Source: Pseudorasbora parva (Eukaryota > Chordata > Actinopteri > Cypriniformes > Gobionidae). From it: DNA of 64,000 nt. This document shows positions 1-10,327 of the stretch, in pieces. The stretch spans positions 45,651,086-45,715,085 of the forward strand of contig NC_090176.1 of the NCBI RefSeq assembly GCF_024679245.1, read 5' to 3'. The notes below the pieces were generated by a model. The model was not told where the DNA came from. It saw only the letters and a program-made list of their open reading frames with translations, and made no database searches. A program made the position numbers and the translations under genes. Position 1 is the stretch's first letter. Every line of letters starts with the position of its first letter.

Positions 1-445
1 GGCTGGTTTTGCGAGCTCAGTGTTGATGGTTCTCTGGGGTGTTTACCAAGAATATGTCTCCGTGAGGTTTGGAGTGATGTTTATCTGGATAGCTCAGCTG
101 TGATGTTTTAATCTGCTCCTAACCAGTGCATAATTTTCAGCAGTGGCTGTTTGTCTCCAGGGTCTGGAAGTGTTTCGAAGATCCTGAAACGTGTCAAATT
201 AATTCTCAGTAGCTGAGATGAGATATGACAAGTTTCATATACATGTCAGCCAGTCAGTGTTGGAGAAGGTACTTTGAAAATCTTAAATTACCACTACAGT
301 CAAGCTATTTACACAGTAGTTAACTACATTTAAGCTACTTAAAGGGGCAATTTTTTAAGATTATATCTATTTTGTGATGTAGTTAATTATTTTACATCAC
401 ACTTTTAAAAACAAAAGTTCCTGCATTGACGGTTCCATAAAGAAA
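1..445. other. Unassigned AT-rich sequence
   Basis: No convincing reading frame, RNA gene or bounded repeat is visible. The last part (about 410-445) and 2750-2810 look like the two halves of one older dispersed repeat, with matching phrases around 'ggttccataaagaa' and 'attctttacaataa', into which the hAT element at 454 inserted. Confidence 0.5.
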
Positions 446-687
446 CTTTAACACAGTGTTTCTCAAACTTTTTTGCCATTCCCCATTTTGGAGGTAGGTA
501 AGGGCTCTGAGCCCCACCTGTCACCAATCGCCCCAACAAAATGGTAATTATCTAGGCTTTAAGTTTGCCTGTTAACATTTATTTTATTAACATCACATTT
601 AAACCTTTCATGTGTACAGTCAAAATATTTTAGCTGACTCCCAGTGTGAGTTTTTTTTAAATGTTATTTTAGAACGTTTCACCTTAA

Positions 688-2084
688 AGGTAGGGTAGGA
701 CGGACTGATCTAAAACACTTTTGTCCAAATTTGTTTAAACTTTCTTTATATGTCAATACATAATTAAAATGTAAGTTCTCTGAAAAGGAGAGTATAAAAC
801 CGAGTGACTCTAGACTTTTTAATCTGCGATAAGCACCGCTCATTATTTTCGTTCGGGACGAAACAAATGATTGGCTTGGGTGACTGTAAATCTCTCTCGC
901 TACCATGGTGACCACCGCTTTCGCTACAGGATCTGCCCACATGCGCGCGCTCGTTTGATTTGAGCAGTTTAAGAGGCAAGAAACCGAGGCAAAACAATGG
1001 CAGAGAAAGAGCATTCAAAATTCACAGTGCAGGGTTTTGCAGTCAGCGAAGGCAAACAATGCAAAAAAGGAAGACAGTACGAGAAAAGGCAATGCACAGA
1101 AAGTCTTTGGACTTCAAACGCGAGTAAATATCTGCGTGGCTTTTCAACGATGGTGAGAACTGAGGGACCTGAAAAACGCCTCATTGCTGCTGTATTTCTG
1201 CTGGACAGGTAATCTTTCATTTTGATTATACGTTTTTTTGGTTTATGTTTTCATGAAGCATGTATCAAGAGCACATGAAGCTGCCTAATATAGCTAATAA
1301 CATTACTTAGCATAAAGTTACAATATTATACACTTAGCCATTAGTAGAGATGATAAATACTCAATATGCTTAGCTCAAGTTGATCGCTGTTGTGTTGAAT
1401 TTCGCAAAATTAACTTTAGATAACAAAATGCATGTGCAAAAGCTAGTACACCGCATCCAGGATCTTTTTTTAGAGCTAAGTTAGCTTTAGCTGCTGCTAA
1501 TCAACAATGCTTTCATCATGGAAAGTCTTACATGCAAAACACAGTATATGTTATGAATCTTACACGAAATTCATCTTCATCACAGTATAACTGATGTTAT
1601 TGAAAAAAACATGATGCTACCCGTTTTCTTTGCCTTATAAATATAACTAGCTCGTTACCAAATCAAACAAAAATATATTTTAAACTTTACCATTCTAGCT
1701 TGATAGTGAGTACTAAAAGACATCTTATTTGTTTATATTCATACTGATAAAGTTTGATTTTTTTATTACATGTGATTCTGACATTTTGTCACTACATGCA
1801 CACCGCTCGTCTGAGGTAAATAAAGCGTCTTCCAGCTGATTGGTCGGTGAGGCGTGTTCATGTATTTTGGGGGCGTGGCTTTGGAAAGAGCCCAGAAGGG
1901 AGAAGGTGGAGTGAATGAAAATAAAGAGCTGTCTTTGAAACAGTCGTGAGAGGTCTACAGACACTCAATTTTTATACTTTCTTTTTCAGAGTACTTACAT
2001 TTTAATTATGTATTGATATATAAAGAAAGTTTAAACAAGCTTGGAAAAAAAAAGTTTTTTAACCAATTTCTACCTTTCCTACCT
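688..2084. mobile_element. TTAA-flanked DNA element with ~110-bp inverted repeats (Kolobok-like?)
   Basis: TTAA stands directly outside each end (684-687 and 2085-2088). The element begins AGGTAGG and ends CCTACCT. About 110 bp at 688-800 is the imperfect reverse complement of 1965-2084. TTAA targets with AGG...CCT ends fit Kolobok better than piggyBac; this superfamily call is an inference. A decayed coding exon lies inside at 997-1211. It is nested in the hAT element at 454-2741. Confidence 0.75.
997..1211 (+). pseudogene. Decayed first coding exon of a transposon gene
   Basis: A 71-codon frame starts with ATG in a good context (aaaacaATGG) and ends in LLDR over the sequence GGACAG|GTAATC, which looks like a 5' splice site. 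The N-terminal half is rich in Lys, Gln and Cys. From about 1120 to 1180 a second frame (with one in-frame stop) reads 'RVNICVAFQRW' followed by 'ELRDLK', a pattern I associate with the first exon of a family of fish transposon genes of the form AFxRWRxLxxxKG...FLLDR. The frame therefore probably carries two compensating shifts. Its molecular role is unknown. No downstream exon was identified inside the element. Confidence 0.4.
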
Positions 2085-2869
2085 TTAATGTTTCTATGGC
2101 AACGCGTCATGTTTATTACGTGACTCACCACAACCAAAATAGCTCTGTATGACAAATGTTTAGCTTTTATTACGTTTTTTTCTTTTTTATTCAAAATATT
2201 GACAAACTTGCTTACCATGTCATCAACTATCTAATAATCCAGTTGTGGGTGTGTTTTGCCATTTAAAAAACCTTTATAAATGATCTTGATTTTGATCTAT
2301 AATGTGAGATGAATAATTGATTGTTATTGCTGCTTCCATAGACACCAGTGTGTATTCTACAAACTCTAAATGTATTGTTTTACTAGTTCTTGTGTATTTA
2401 AATGTTACCTATTAAATTAAACCTAAAATAAACAGTATGTGGTTGAAAACCCTGCATGACGTATGTCAGGAGCTGAGCGCATCTGCATCTGGCTCAGTGC
2501 CAGCCGAAGCGCGTCCCACCGTTTGAATCTGGCAGTGATGTCACATCACTGAACATTGTAAATCCCATATGTGGGTCCGTACTCTCAGGGGCATAGAAAT
2601 AAAAATCCCACGTGGGACCGCTCAAAAGTTTAATAGAGATGGGCACAAAAAAATAACACATTTCCTCCCGTTTGTCGTGCCCCACTTGTCATGTCTCTAT
2701 TCCCCACCAGTGGGGCGTGCCCCACACCTTAAGAAACGCTGCTTTAACATTCATGGAAACTGTCCATTGCGCTAAAGATTCTTTACAATAATAATAAAAA
2801 AAGTTTCTTTACAATAAGGGTGTGTTCACACTTTGATTGCATGTTTGGTTTGATTAAAACAAACCCGGG

Positions 2870-3985
2870 AATTTTATTTATTCTTTATTTGACAGGGACA
2901 GTGGACAATAAAATATTACCCCAGAATTAGCTACACAGCTAAATTTCCTCTGTTTTCCCTGGGCAGGAGTACACCAAGTCATCAAAACATAAGATACAGA
3001 TTAAATACAATAGTATACACGCAATAAAAGAACATGTTAAAAATCGTTATAACTTGTATAGTTTATGATCACAAACCTGAGTTGCCTTTAAAAATCTTTT
3101 CAAATGCAATTTAAACAGGACACAGGTAACACATTGTCTGATATTAGGTGGTAAACTATTCCAGTCACTTACAGCCTTTACAGAAAAGGCTGATCGACCA
3201 AAATCTGTCTTCCTAAAAGGCACTTCACAATCACCTCTTAACGAGGCTCTTGTCTGTCTTAAACTGTCATTGCGCAATGTAACAAATATCTTTAGAGGTG
3301 GAGGTGCATTATTATTCACAATTTTATACATTAAACTACAATTGTGGAATGTTACAAAGTTATTAAAGGTAAAAAGATTATGTTTTTGAATGATAAGACA
3401 ATGATGATATCTGTCAGGTTTCTTATCAAACACTTTTATAGCCTTTTATAGCCTTATTTTTATAAACTATGTAAAGGTCTTAGAGTAGATTTCCCTGCTT
3501 GGGACCATGAAGTAATACAGTAAGAGAAATGAGGAAAAATGTAAGAATGCAAAAAGGTTCTTGCAGCTTCTGCTGAAAGTTGACTCCGTATAAACTTAAT
3601 ATTTCTAAATTGGGGTGTGACTGTACAGACTTCTTTTTTTACATGTTTTTCAAATGTTAAGTGAGTGTCTAAAATAACACCAAGATATTTAAAATCCGTT
3701 ACAATTTGTAATCTTTCGCCGTTTACTATTATATCTGGTATGACCACCTCCCTCTTTCTAATCTTAAAATACAGACAAGCAGTTTTCTGAACATTTAACG
3801 TTAAACAACACAGATAAAGCCAGATTAAGATCTGAAATTTTAATCATAACAGCGGATAATTTTTGTGAAACCTGTTCATTTGTTTTACCATGTACATAAA
3901 TCACAGTATCGTCTGCGTACATTTGAATAGATACATCATGACAAACATCTGGAAGATCATTCAATTGCTCTGTTAGTGCGGTTGA
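2870..3985 (-). mobile_element. 5'-truncated LINE (Jockey/L2/I-type non-LTR retrotransposon)
   Basis: The minus strand carries the C-terminal part of a reverse transcriptase followed by a short 3' end rich in AAATAAA-like sequence near 2870. The coding part stops abruptly at about 3985, the usual 5' truncation from incomplete reverse transcription. It interrupts an older repeat. The coding remnant is described separately. Confidence 0.75.
3047..3964 (-). pseudogene. LINE reverse transcriptase, C-terminal remnant
   Basis: Three consecutive minus-strand frames (3964-3764, 3747-3460, 3433-3047) make up one broken polyprotein. The first has the catalytic block 'IQMYADDTVIYVHG' (the Y-x-D-D box of reverse transcriptases). 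The second has 'DFKYLGVILDTHLTFEKHV', the conserved thumb-region signature of LINE reverse transcriptases. The third ends in 'SDWNSLPPNIRQ', a common C-terminal block in Jockey, L2 and I-type LINEs. Frameshifts or stops separate the three frames, and the N-terminal endonuclease and the first reverse transcriptase motifs are missing. Non-functional. Confidence 0.8.
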
Positions 3986-4450
3986 TTAGAATAAGTGTGA
4001 ACGCTGTCCTACGAACCCTGATGCACTGCAAACAAGCAGACCGTGACCGCTGAAAAGATGGGTCTTGGTCCGCTTCCAAACGAACATTAGTGCGGTTCAA
4101 ATTGTTACGACCTCCCTTTCTAATTAAGCAATTTTAAAAGTACAGATAAATTAGCATAAAAAATAGTGAACAACCCCACTGCTCAGAACTAGTTTAGTTG
4201 AACACAACATTGACCAAAGGCATGTATAAACGAACCATGCATATTTTCATGTGTGTGACAGAGGGATTTCTGCCCCTGTTTTGACTCCTTTATGTATTTT
4301 ATAAGCTCTTCACAAGCACCCAGCATTGTTTTGGATGTTCGGTAAGTTCCATTGTGAAAAAAATATCATAAAATCCAACCAATCAGGTTGTAACCATATC
4401 CCAATGCCTTTAGGTTCAGTGTTAAAATGCCAATGTGAACACTAAGCAGA

Positions 4451-4624
4451 CCAGGACATACAAAAGAAATTCTGGGCCGAAACCAAGTGAAGCGAACTAT
4501 AGTGAACATCCTATAAGAAAACTAAAGAACTGTTTACTGAAAGGTTCTCTGGAAAACCAAGAATTTTTTTTTTTTTTTTTTGTGGCGGTACAAGGTGGTT
4601 TACAAAGGAAAACAAAACTATGTA
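4451..4624. other. Flanking sequence with a T homopolymer
   Basis: No gene. It includes an 18-base T run near 4564-4581. A further T run (about 5293-5311) and an A run (about 5109-5126) lie inside the adjacent Tc1 relic. Confidence 0.4.
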
Positions 4625-4924
4625 CAACCCCTGGCAAAAATTATGGAATCACCATACTTAGAGGATGTTCACCCAGCTTTTTTTACTTTATAGCAAACAA
4701 ACATATCACAGATATGAAAGCACAAATGTTTTGTTCAATAGCTTAACTTTTTGGCTTCATGAAACATACTTAAAAAAAGTCACTGACACTTTAGCTGCAT
4801 GTCTTTTAATTTCCATTTCTAAAACAAATACTAGTCCAGGACAAGTCTAAAAAGGTATCCGTCATTAAACAGGAGTGCATACACACCTTAACGAGCTGTT
4901 GGTGTTGACTTATTGAAAGGAAAC

Positions 4925-5289
4925 ATGGCTCCAACGAGAGAGTTGTGAGTTGAAACAATGGAAAGGATTATAAAACTCCTTCAATGAGGAATTTCAACAC
5001 AGAGTGTGGCCAAAGAAGTTGGTTGCTCCCAGTCAGCTGTGTCTAAAATTTGGTAAAATCATGGCCAGCAAACAGTCCGGATCTCAATCCAATTGAAAAT
5101 TTATAGTGGAAAAAAAAAAAAAAAAATCTGGTCCATGATAAGGCTCCATCCTGCAAAGCTGATCTGTCGACTGCTATTCGAGAAAGTTGGAAGCAGATTG
5201 ATGGGGGATATTGTTTTTCATTAGTGAAGTCCATGCCTCAAAGGATTCAGGCTGTCATTAAAGCCAGAGGAGGAGCAATAAAGTACTAA
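4925..5289 (+). pseudogene. Tc1-type transposase with internal deletion (relic A)
   Basis: The frame opens with an ATG followed by a helix-turn-helix-like stretch ('STQSVAKEVGCSQSAVSKIW' type). It then jumps straight to the C-terminal block equivalent to WPANSPDLNPIEN, and closes with a 'QRIQAVIKARGG' type tail and TAA at 5287-5289. The centre of the DDE domain, with the first two catalytic Asp residues, is missing. There are in-frame stops near 4947 and in the PIEN region, and an A homopolymer. It cannot make an active transposase. Confidence 0.7.
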
Positions 5290-5868
5290 TTGTTTTTTTT
5301 TTTTTTTTTTTGGGTGATTCCATATTTTCTTCCTCAACAATGAATGGTTCCATACTTTTTTTTCCTCTGCTTGATTTGGAAAAGAAAAAAACATGCCATT
5401 AATATATAAAGTGTCAGTGACTTTTTTTGAAGTATGTTCCATGAAGCCAGAATATTATGCTATTGAACAAAACAATTTTGTGTCATATATATGATTTGTT
5501 TGTTTGCTATAAAATAACAACACAGTCTCATCCCTACTCGTCAAATGTTGCCGAACGGTCAAGGGACCCTGACGTCAACTGTTGACGCACAGGGTACCCC
5601 TAAATCGCCATTTTTCGACGTACTGGGTAATCCACTGATTTCAATGAGAAACCTAGGACGTCATAAACAGACGTGTTGGGCATGTGAATGTTATCGTCAT
5701 GATGGAATTTATTGGGTTATAATTGTTCCATTATGACATGTTGGAGTGTGATTCTCAATTTAATCAGCCAGCACAATTGTATTTACATTTATTTACGCTA
5801 TGATACACGTTTGAAACAGCAGTCAAACCCCACCCAGCCCTAAACCTACCCATTTGCGTAATATATGA

Positions 5869-5875
5869 TATAAAA
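5869..5875 (+). promoter_or_regulatory. TATA box facing inward, left arm
   Basis: TATAAAA lies about 350 bp inside the left terminus and some 300 bp before the first exon-like segment with a consensus GTGAGT donor. The mirrored copy is at 13182-13188. Role inferred from sequence only. Confidence 0.45.
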
Positions 5876-6513
5876 CACAGACTGTAACAGACAACAGGCA
5901 CACTTTATTGAAAAATTCCAACTATTCCGAGGCCAAACGATTGAATTGTGAGAAGAAAAGACCCAAAAGCAATCACCGCGTCTCTATCCGCGCCGCGCAC
6001 CGCGCGCCGCGCCCCGGCGTCACACTGAAGACGCCACAGGTAGACCCCTCGGCGTCACGCGATGGACGAACTGGGAACCCAATTGCTTTCAGTGGGAAAC
6101 CTTTGGCGTCAACATTAGACGGCAATTCTATCGGTATGAAATCGCGCTGAAGAAGTCTCATTCAGAACACTTCGCGATGTTTGGCATCAGATCACGTGTG
6201 CCACATGTTGGTGAGTAGTCATACATATTATGTCCTAATATTTGATATAAAGTATTTTCTGCTTGTCGTTATCGATCATGTTCAGTCACTGCATTGTATC
6301 TGTCATCATCTCCACTGAGGCTTTGCATTTCTTTGCTTTCTAAATAAACACACCTTGCTAATAGGGTAATTTAACACTGTCACGTGACGTGCTATAGACC
6401 TTTAAACAGTTGTTAATATTTAATAATAATTACTAGTATAGTTCCAACGTGGCATTTGTAGTAGAAGCACAATAAAAAAAAAACAACAACACTTGCCATG
6501 CGTTTACCACGGT

Positions 6514-6713
6514 ATTGGTAGTTTTAATGTGATATTTGTTGTAAATAAACAATAACCACAACAATTGGTAGTTTTAATGTGATATTTGTTGTAAATAAAC
6601 AGTAACCACAACAATTGGTAGTTTTAATGTGATATTTGTTGTAAATAAACAGTAGCCACAACAATTGGTAGTTTTAATGTGATATTTGTTGTAAATACAC
6701 AGTAGCCACAACA
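6514..6713 (+). repeat. 50-bp minisatellite, four copies (left arm)
   Basis: Four tandem copies of a 50-bp unit starting 'attggtagttttaatgtgat'. Copies differ at a few positions (aataacc, agtaacc, agtagcc, and tacacag in the fourth), and the same four variants occur in the same order in the mirrored array at 12344-12543. Confidence 0.9.
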
Positions 6714-7041
6714 ATTACCATGCTTTAAATGCATTTTAATGTAAAATCCAAATATTGTAATTTAAATAGTATACTTTATAATGCTATATATTATATATTA
6801 TGACTTTTTTCTCTCTTTCTTTTTGTGGAGAAGTAACAGAGAAAACCGAAAGCTGCAACAGCAAATATTTGTAATGGTACGTATGTGTTGGTTTGAACCC
6901 TTTATCAAACATTTTATTAAGCATTTGTTGTTACTTATTCTTACAAATCCCATAGCTCAATCAGTAAGAACATATTCCCAAAGTCTTAATAATTCACAAG
7001 ATTTAACAAGTTGTCAAATTCGTATGATTCTCGTACATATA

Positions 7042-7114
7042 GCTCTGGAAAAAAGACCACTTAACATGGATTTCTAAATGTTAAGTGGTCTCTTAATTTT
7101 TTTTTCCAGAGCTG
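7042..7114. repeat. Hairpin MITE with AGCTCTGG ends (left arm)
   Basis: A near-perfect foldback from GCTCTGGAAAAAAGACCACT to its complement ending CCAGAGCTG, with TA on both sides. It resembles an internally deleted Tc1-type element. The mirror copy at 11943-12015 shows that it was present before the arms became identical. Confidence 0.65.
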
Positions 7115-7437
7115 TATTTGTATATGAAGAGTTCAGATGCAAAAGCCTCAAAAAGCCACTTCGGTCACATGACATCAGATATTCAATTATTTTTTCTTAA
7201 TCAGATCAGTTGCAATGTTTATAACGTCCCGTTTGCATGTAAATAATTTATGTGATCACAAAATCAAGTGAGTTATCTACATTTTCAAACAAATTCTTAT
7301 GATCTAGCTTGCTATTACATACTTTTAATAATGGGAATGCACACATATCTGTGAACTTATTACATAAATGTATTTAACATTTAATTATGCATTGTTTTTT
7401 TACAGAAATAAATCCTACAGTTATGTATAAACTGACA

Positions 7438-7850
7438 TCATCATCATCATGTCCTGTCCTGGGCACATTGGGCAACATGTGTCCTCCAACATATTCGATC
7501 TGTGGCCACGTTTTCACATCTTCTCATGGAACACCGGCATTGAGGTCTTCGTGAAACATCTGTCTCATATCTTCCTTGGTTTTCCCTGTCTCGTGCGTCC
7601 TCCTGGTGGTGTCCACTTCATAAGTGTTTTTGGGTGTTGTTGTTTGGGCATGCATAGGACATGTCCAGTGAAGTGCACCCTTTGCTCTGTCACAGTGTCT
7701 CAAAGTCTTCACGTGGAGTCTTATGATCTCTTTGATATATGCAGAACCAATATTCATAAACTGTTCTTGATGTCTGCCTATGCCTTTATCATCAGGAGTT
7801 TTAGTGAAGGACATATCTATTGCCATCCACTGGTTCTAGTCATGCATTGA
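7438..7850 (-). pseudogene. LINE C-terminal coding fragment with ATG-repeat tail
   Basis: On the minus strand, broken frames read 'HVLCMPKQQHPKTLMKW' followed by 'RTRQGKPRKI', then 'HEDLNAGVP' and finally a (GAT)n tail at 7438-7450. This order (W/GHV..RMP, RGRP-type basic run, W..EDL, then a short trinucleotide tail) is the extreme C-terminus and 3' end seen in several LINE clades. At least two frameshifts and two stops are present. It begins about 30 bp inside the point where the left arm's inverted identity ends, so it probably inserted into and disrupted the left copy of the internal genes. Confidence 0.55.
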
Positions 7851-8329
<479 letters not shown>

Positions 8330-8689
8330 GCACTACATTTGTATTTAAACTGTTTGACATTAAATATTGGAATATGCTTACAAAATTGTGTGCATTCATT
8401 GTGCTTTTGTTATATTTGTTTTAATTCCAAGAGTTCAGATTATAAAGGATGGCTTAAAGAAGTTTATGCTTGTAGACCATTGCATAGAAAAAGGATTCTC
8501 TTTCAAATATATTTATTATGCATCAGTTTAACCACACAAAGAAGACTTTCGTTTTAAAATGTGAGTTTTATTATTTAATTAGAATAAATAAATATTTAGC
8601 AGCCTAAATATTAAATCTTTAATGAATCTACCCCTTCAGTTGAACCGGATGAGATGTGATATAATTTACCATAAATGGACAAGTAAGTG

Positions 8690-8785
8690 TGACGCCTCTG
8701 TTCAGCTGGGTTGTCATTGGCTGTGACTTTATCGCAAAACGCGCTGTGATTGGACTATCTGTTTTAACCCATATAAAACGGCGTT
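8690..8785 (+). promoter_or_regulatory. Promoter-like block: two CCAAT-type boxes and TATAAAA
   Basis: ATTGG (the complement of CCAAT) occurs at 8716-8720 and 8749-8753, followed by TATAAAA at 8772-8778 in a locally GC-richer stretch. Spacing and order fit an RNA polymerase II promoter firing to the right within the 8-kb element. No clear downstream open frame starts within 150 bp, so the transcript is unknown. Confidence 0.35.
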
Positions 8786-9047
8786 TCATGTTACAAAGTA
8801 TGTTTTGGTGTTATTACGTCAGTAATACGTTAAGCTAACTATAAAGTGTCGCTATGTTGTGAGAAATGACTCCTTTACTGAGAACCCAACCCTAACCCTA
8901 AGCATTTCTGCACACTTCTATGAACTACAGCGCCATGTTTCCCATTGCATTGATACAATGACAGATATATGGGTAATGTAGTTTAAAAGGTTTCATAATG
9001 AAACAATAAATGTTAAGTAAATAACATATTTAATGGACAACTGGATA

Positions 9048-9782
9048 TTAAAATATGTTCATTGTGCAAACCTTTATGACATATATGAGGGCCAAGCTGA
9101 AATTGTATATTTTACTGTGAGCACTTTTAAAAAAACCTTTATGGCAGCTTTCCATATATGTCTGAAAACTGTGGCCAACATTATTTAGTAAACATTGCAT
9201 ATGCAGTTGTCCTGCCAATTTTCTCTGTGATACGCTAACCAGACTTTGAGTTAAAGCCATTTGAAACATGCTTTTTTTTTTGCTCTTCCAGGGGCCACTT
9301 CTGGGTCCCTGGAGGTGTAAGGGCAGTACAACATACACAGATCTATTCTCCTCATCACGGACAACAAACTTTGAGTCACATTTAAATATCAGAGTATTGT
9401 GTCTTTTATATTCTAACGTCATGCTTGTATTAGGTTTTGATATTGTAAGACCATCTGATGAAATACAGAAATATTTGAAAGAAATGTTGTAAAATAATAA
9501 TTATTACGTTTTATTTTATTTTATGGATAAACACTAATAAATATAATGGATGAACCTGCAACAACTTGCCATTATCCACTGTCCAGAGTAAACAAAAACT
9601 ATTTATATTATTTACACTTCATTATTACTATTAAATATAGGACCATGCACCATTAAGTAATAATAACATGAGACATTATCACAATTTCATCTACACCCTC
9701 TTCACGTACCTGGCATCGAAAATGTGCATGCTTTAATGTTTATTGCAGTAGTAGATGTACCAGAATGATCAACATGGATCAT
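9048..9782 (-). CDS. Putative two-exon reading frame in the 8-kb element, function unknown
   Basis: Exon 1 runs from ATG at 9782 to 9710, encodes 24 residues starting MIHVDHSGT, and ends at CCAG|GTACGT, a near-consensus donor. Exon 2 starts at 9454 after 'ctgtatttcatcag' and stays open to a stop at 9048-9050. Both exons are phase 1 at the junction, so the frame joins correctly to about 159 residues. Exon 2 contains the stretch 'CDSKFVVRDEENRSVYVVL'. I recognise no domain. A competing plus-strand last exon (9293-9492, after a strong 'ttttttttgctcttccag' acceptor, stop TAA, AATAAA at 9536) overlaps it, so strand and even coding status are open. No AATAAA follows on the minus strand within 100 bp. 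Confidence 0.35.
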
Positions 9783-10327
9783 CTTCAGTTAAGCTTGAAG
9801 TGTTTGTAATCCTTCCCTTTATTTCACTGAAAACTGACATACTTGTTACAGCATGCAAGTATATACAACTTTTTGGAGAATTGTACCAAATATAATATAA
9901 CCAGATAAAAAAATGTTTACTTCTCAAGTAAAATATTCTTGGTAATTAATTAGATAACCTAAATAAACTTGTTGAATGTGTATTTACTGTACCAAACACC
10001 ATACACAATACTCACCATACTTTATCACTCAACACTTTATTGGAGGATACAGTATACAGTTGATAAAGTAGAATAAAGTCAAATAAGATTCAAGATAAAT
10101 AAAAATGGGTTTTAAAAAACACATTAACATCATATTAATCCATTCACAGCTGCTGAAGCCACACAAATGAGTGCCACATAATCCCATCCAGTCAACTATG
10201 ATACAGAAAACAGATTTGATATAGTGTTGGAAAATAATGATTCATTATTACAACTAGACTGGTTTCTGTCTCTTCCCTCTATCATGTTCATGTTCTTCTT
10301 CTTCTAAACAGTTCGCCCACTTGTACC

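Larger units (their letters stand above)
454..2741. mobile_element. Non-autonomous hAT-type element, split by a TTAA element
   Basis: The left end reads CAGTGTTTCTCAAAC and the right end, reverse-complemented, CAGCGTTTCTTAA, so the termini are inverted repeats of the hAT form CAG...CTG. The element is flanked by an exact 8-bp direct repeat, CTTTAACA, at 446-453 and 2742-2749, the duplication length made by hAT transposases. No transposase frame is present, so it would have needed a transposase in trans. Its interior is interrupted by the TTAA-flanked element at 688-2084, which leaves about 890 bp of hAT sequence. Confidence 0.85.
2817..4450. repeat. Degenerate dispersed DNA repeat containing a LINE
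   Basis: Sequence on both sides of the LINE at 2870-3985 shares the phrases 'gtgtgttcacactttgattg', 'ggttgattagaataagtgtgaac' and 'gtgcggttcaaattg', typical of a fish DNA-transposon relic whose ends mimic each other in inverted orientation. I could not fix its boundaries or a target duplication. Confidence 0.35.
5518..7405 (+). repeat. Left inverted arm of the 8-kb element
   Basis: Position p in this arm pairs with 19057-p in the right arm without any net indel. Reading inward the arm contains a subterminal cluster of ACGTC-type motifs (5560-5680), a TATA box (5869-5875), a GC-rich block with several GGCGTC motifs (5990-6120), an exon-like segment ending at a GTGAGT donor (6210/6211), a 4 x 50-bp minisatellite (6514-6713), a 46-bp exon-like segment (6831-6876), a Tc1-like mini-hairpin (7042-7114) and a polypyrimidine-AG at 7405, exactly where the inverted identity stops. 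Confidence 0.9.

Noticed and set aside
5908..6161. 80- and 62-codon frames in the GC-rich part of the arms (also 12896-13149)
   Set aside because: They lie antisense to each other in a GC-rich leader with repeated GGCGTC motifs, show no domain and are mirrored simply because the arms are inverted copies.
6781..7077. 98-codon frame in each arm (also 11980-12276)
   Set aside because: Only its 46-bp middle (6831-6876) is bounded by splice signals; the rest is polypyrimidine tract and intron. The frame as a whole is not a protein, although I cannot exclude that its ATG serves E1.
7449..7850. 133-codon plus-strand frame
   Set aside because: The minus strand of the same stretch carries LINE C-terminal motifs and a trinucleotide tail, which explains the sequence better.
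9293..9492. Plus-strand terminal exon ending 'VRPSDEIQKYLKEML'
   Set aside because: Strong acceptor and a following AATAAA, but I found no upstream plus-strand exon and it conflicts with the phase-matched minus-strand model. Kept as an alternative in the findings, not as a feature.
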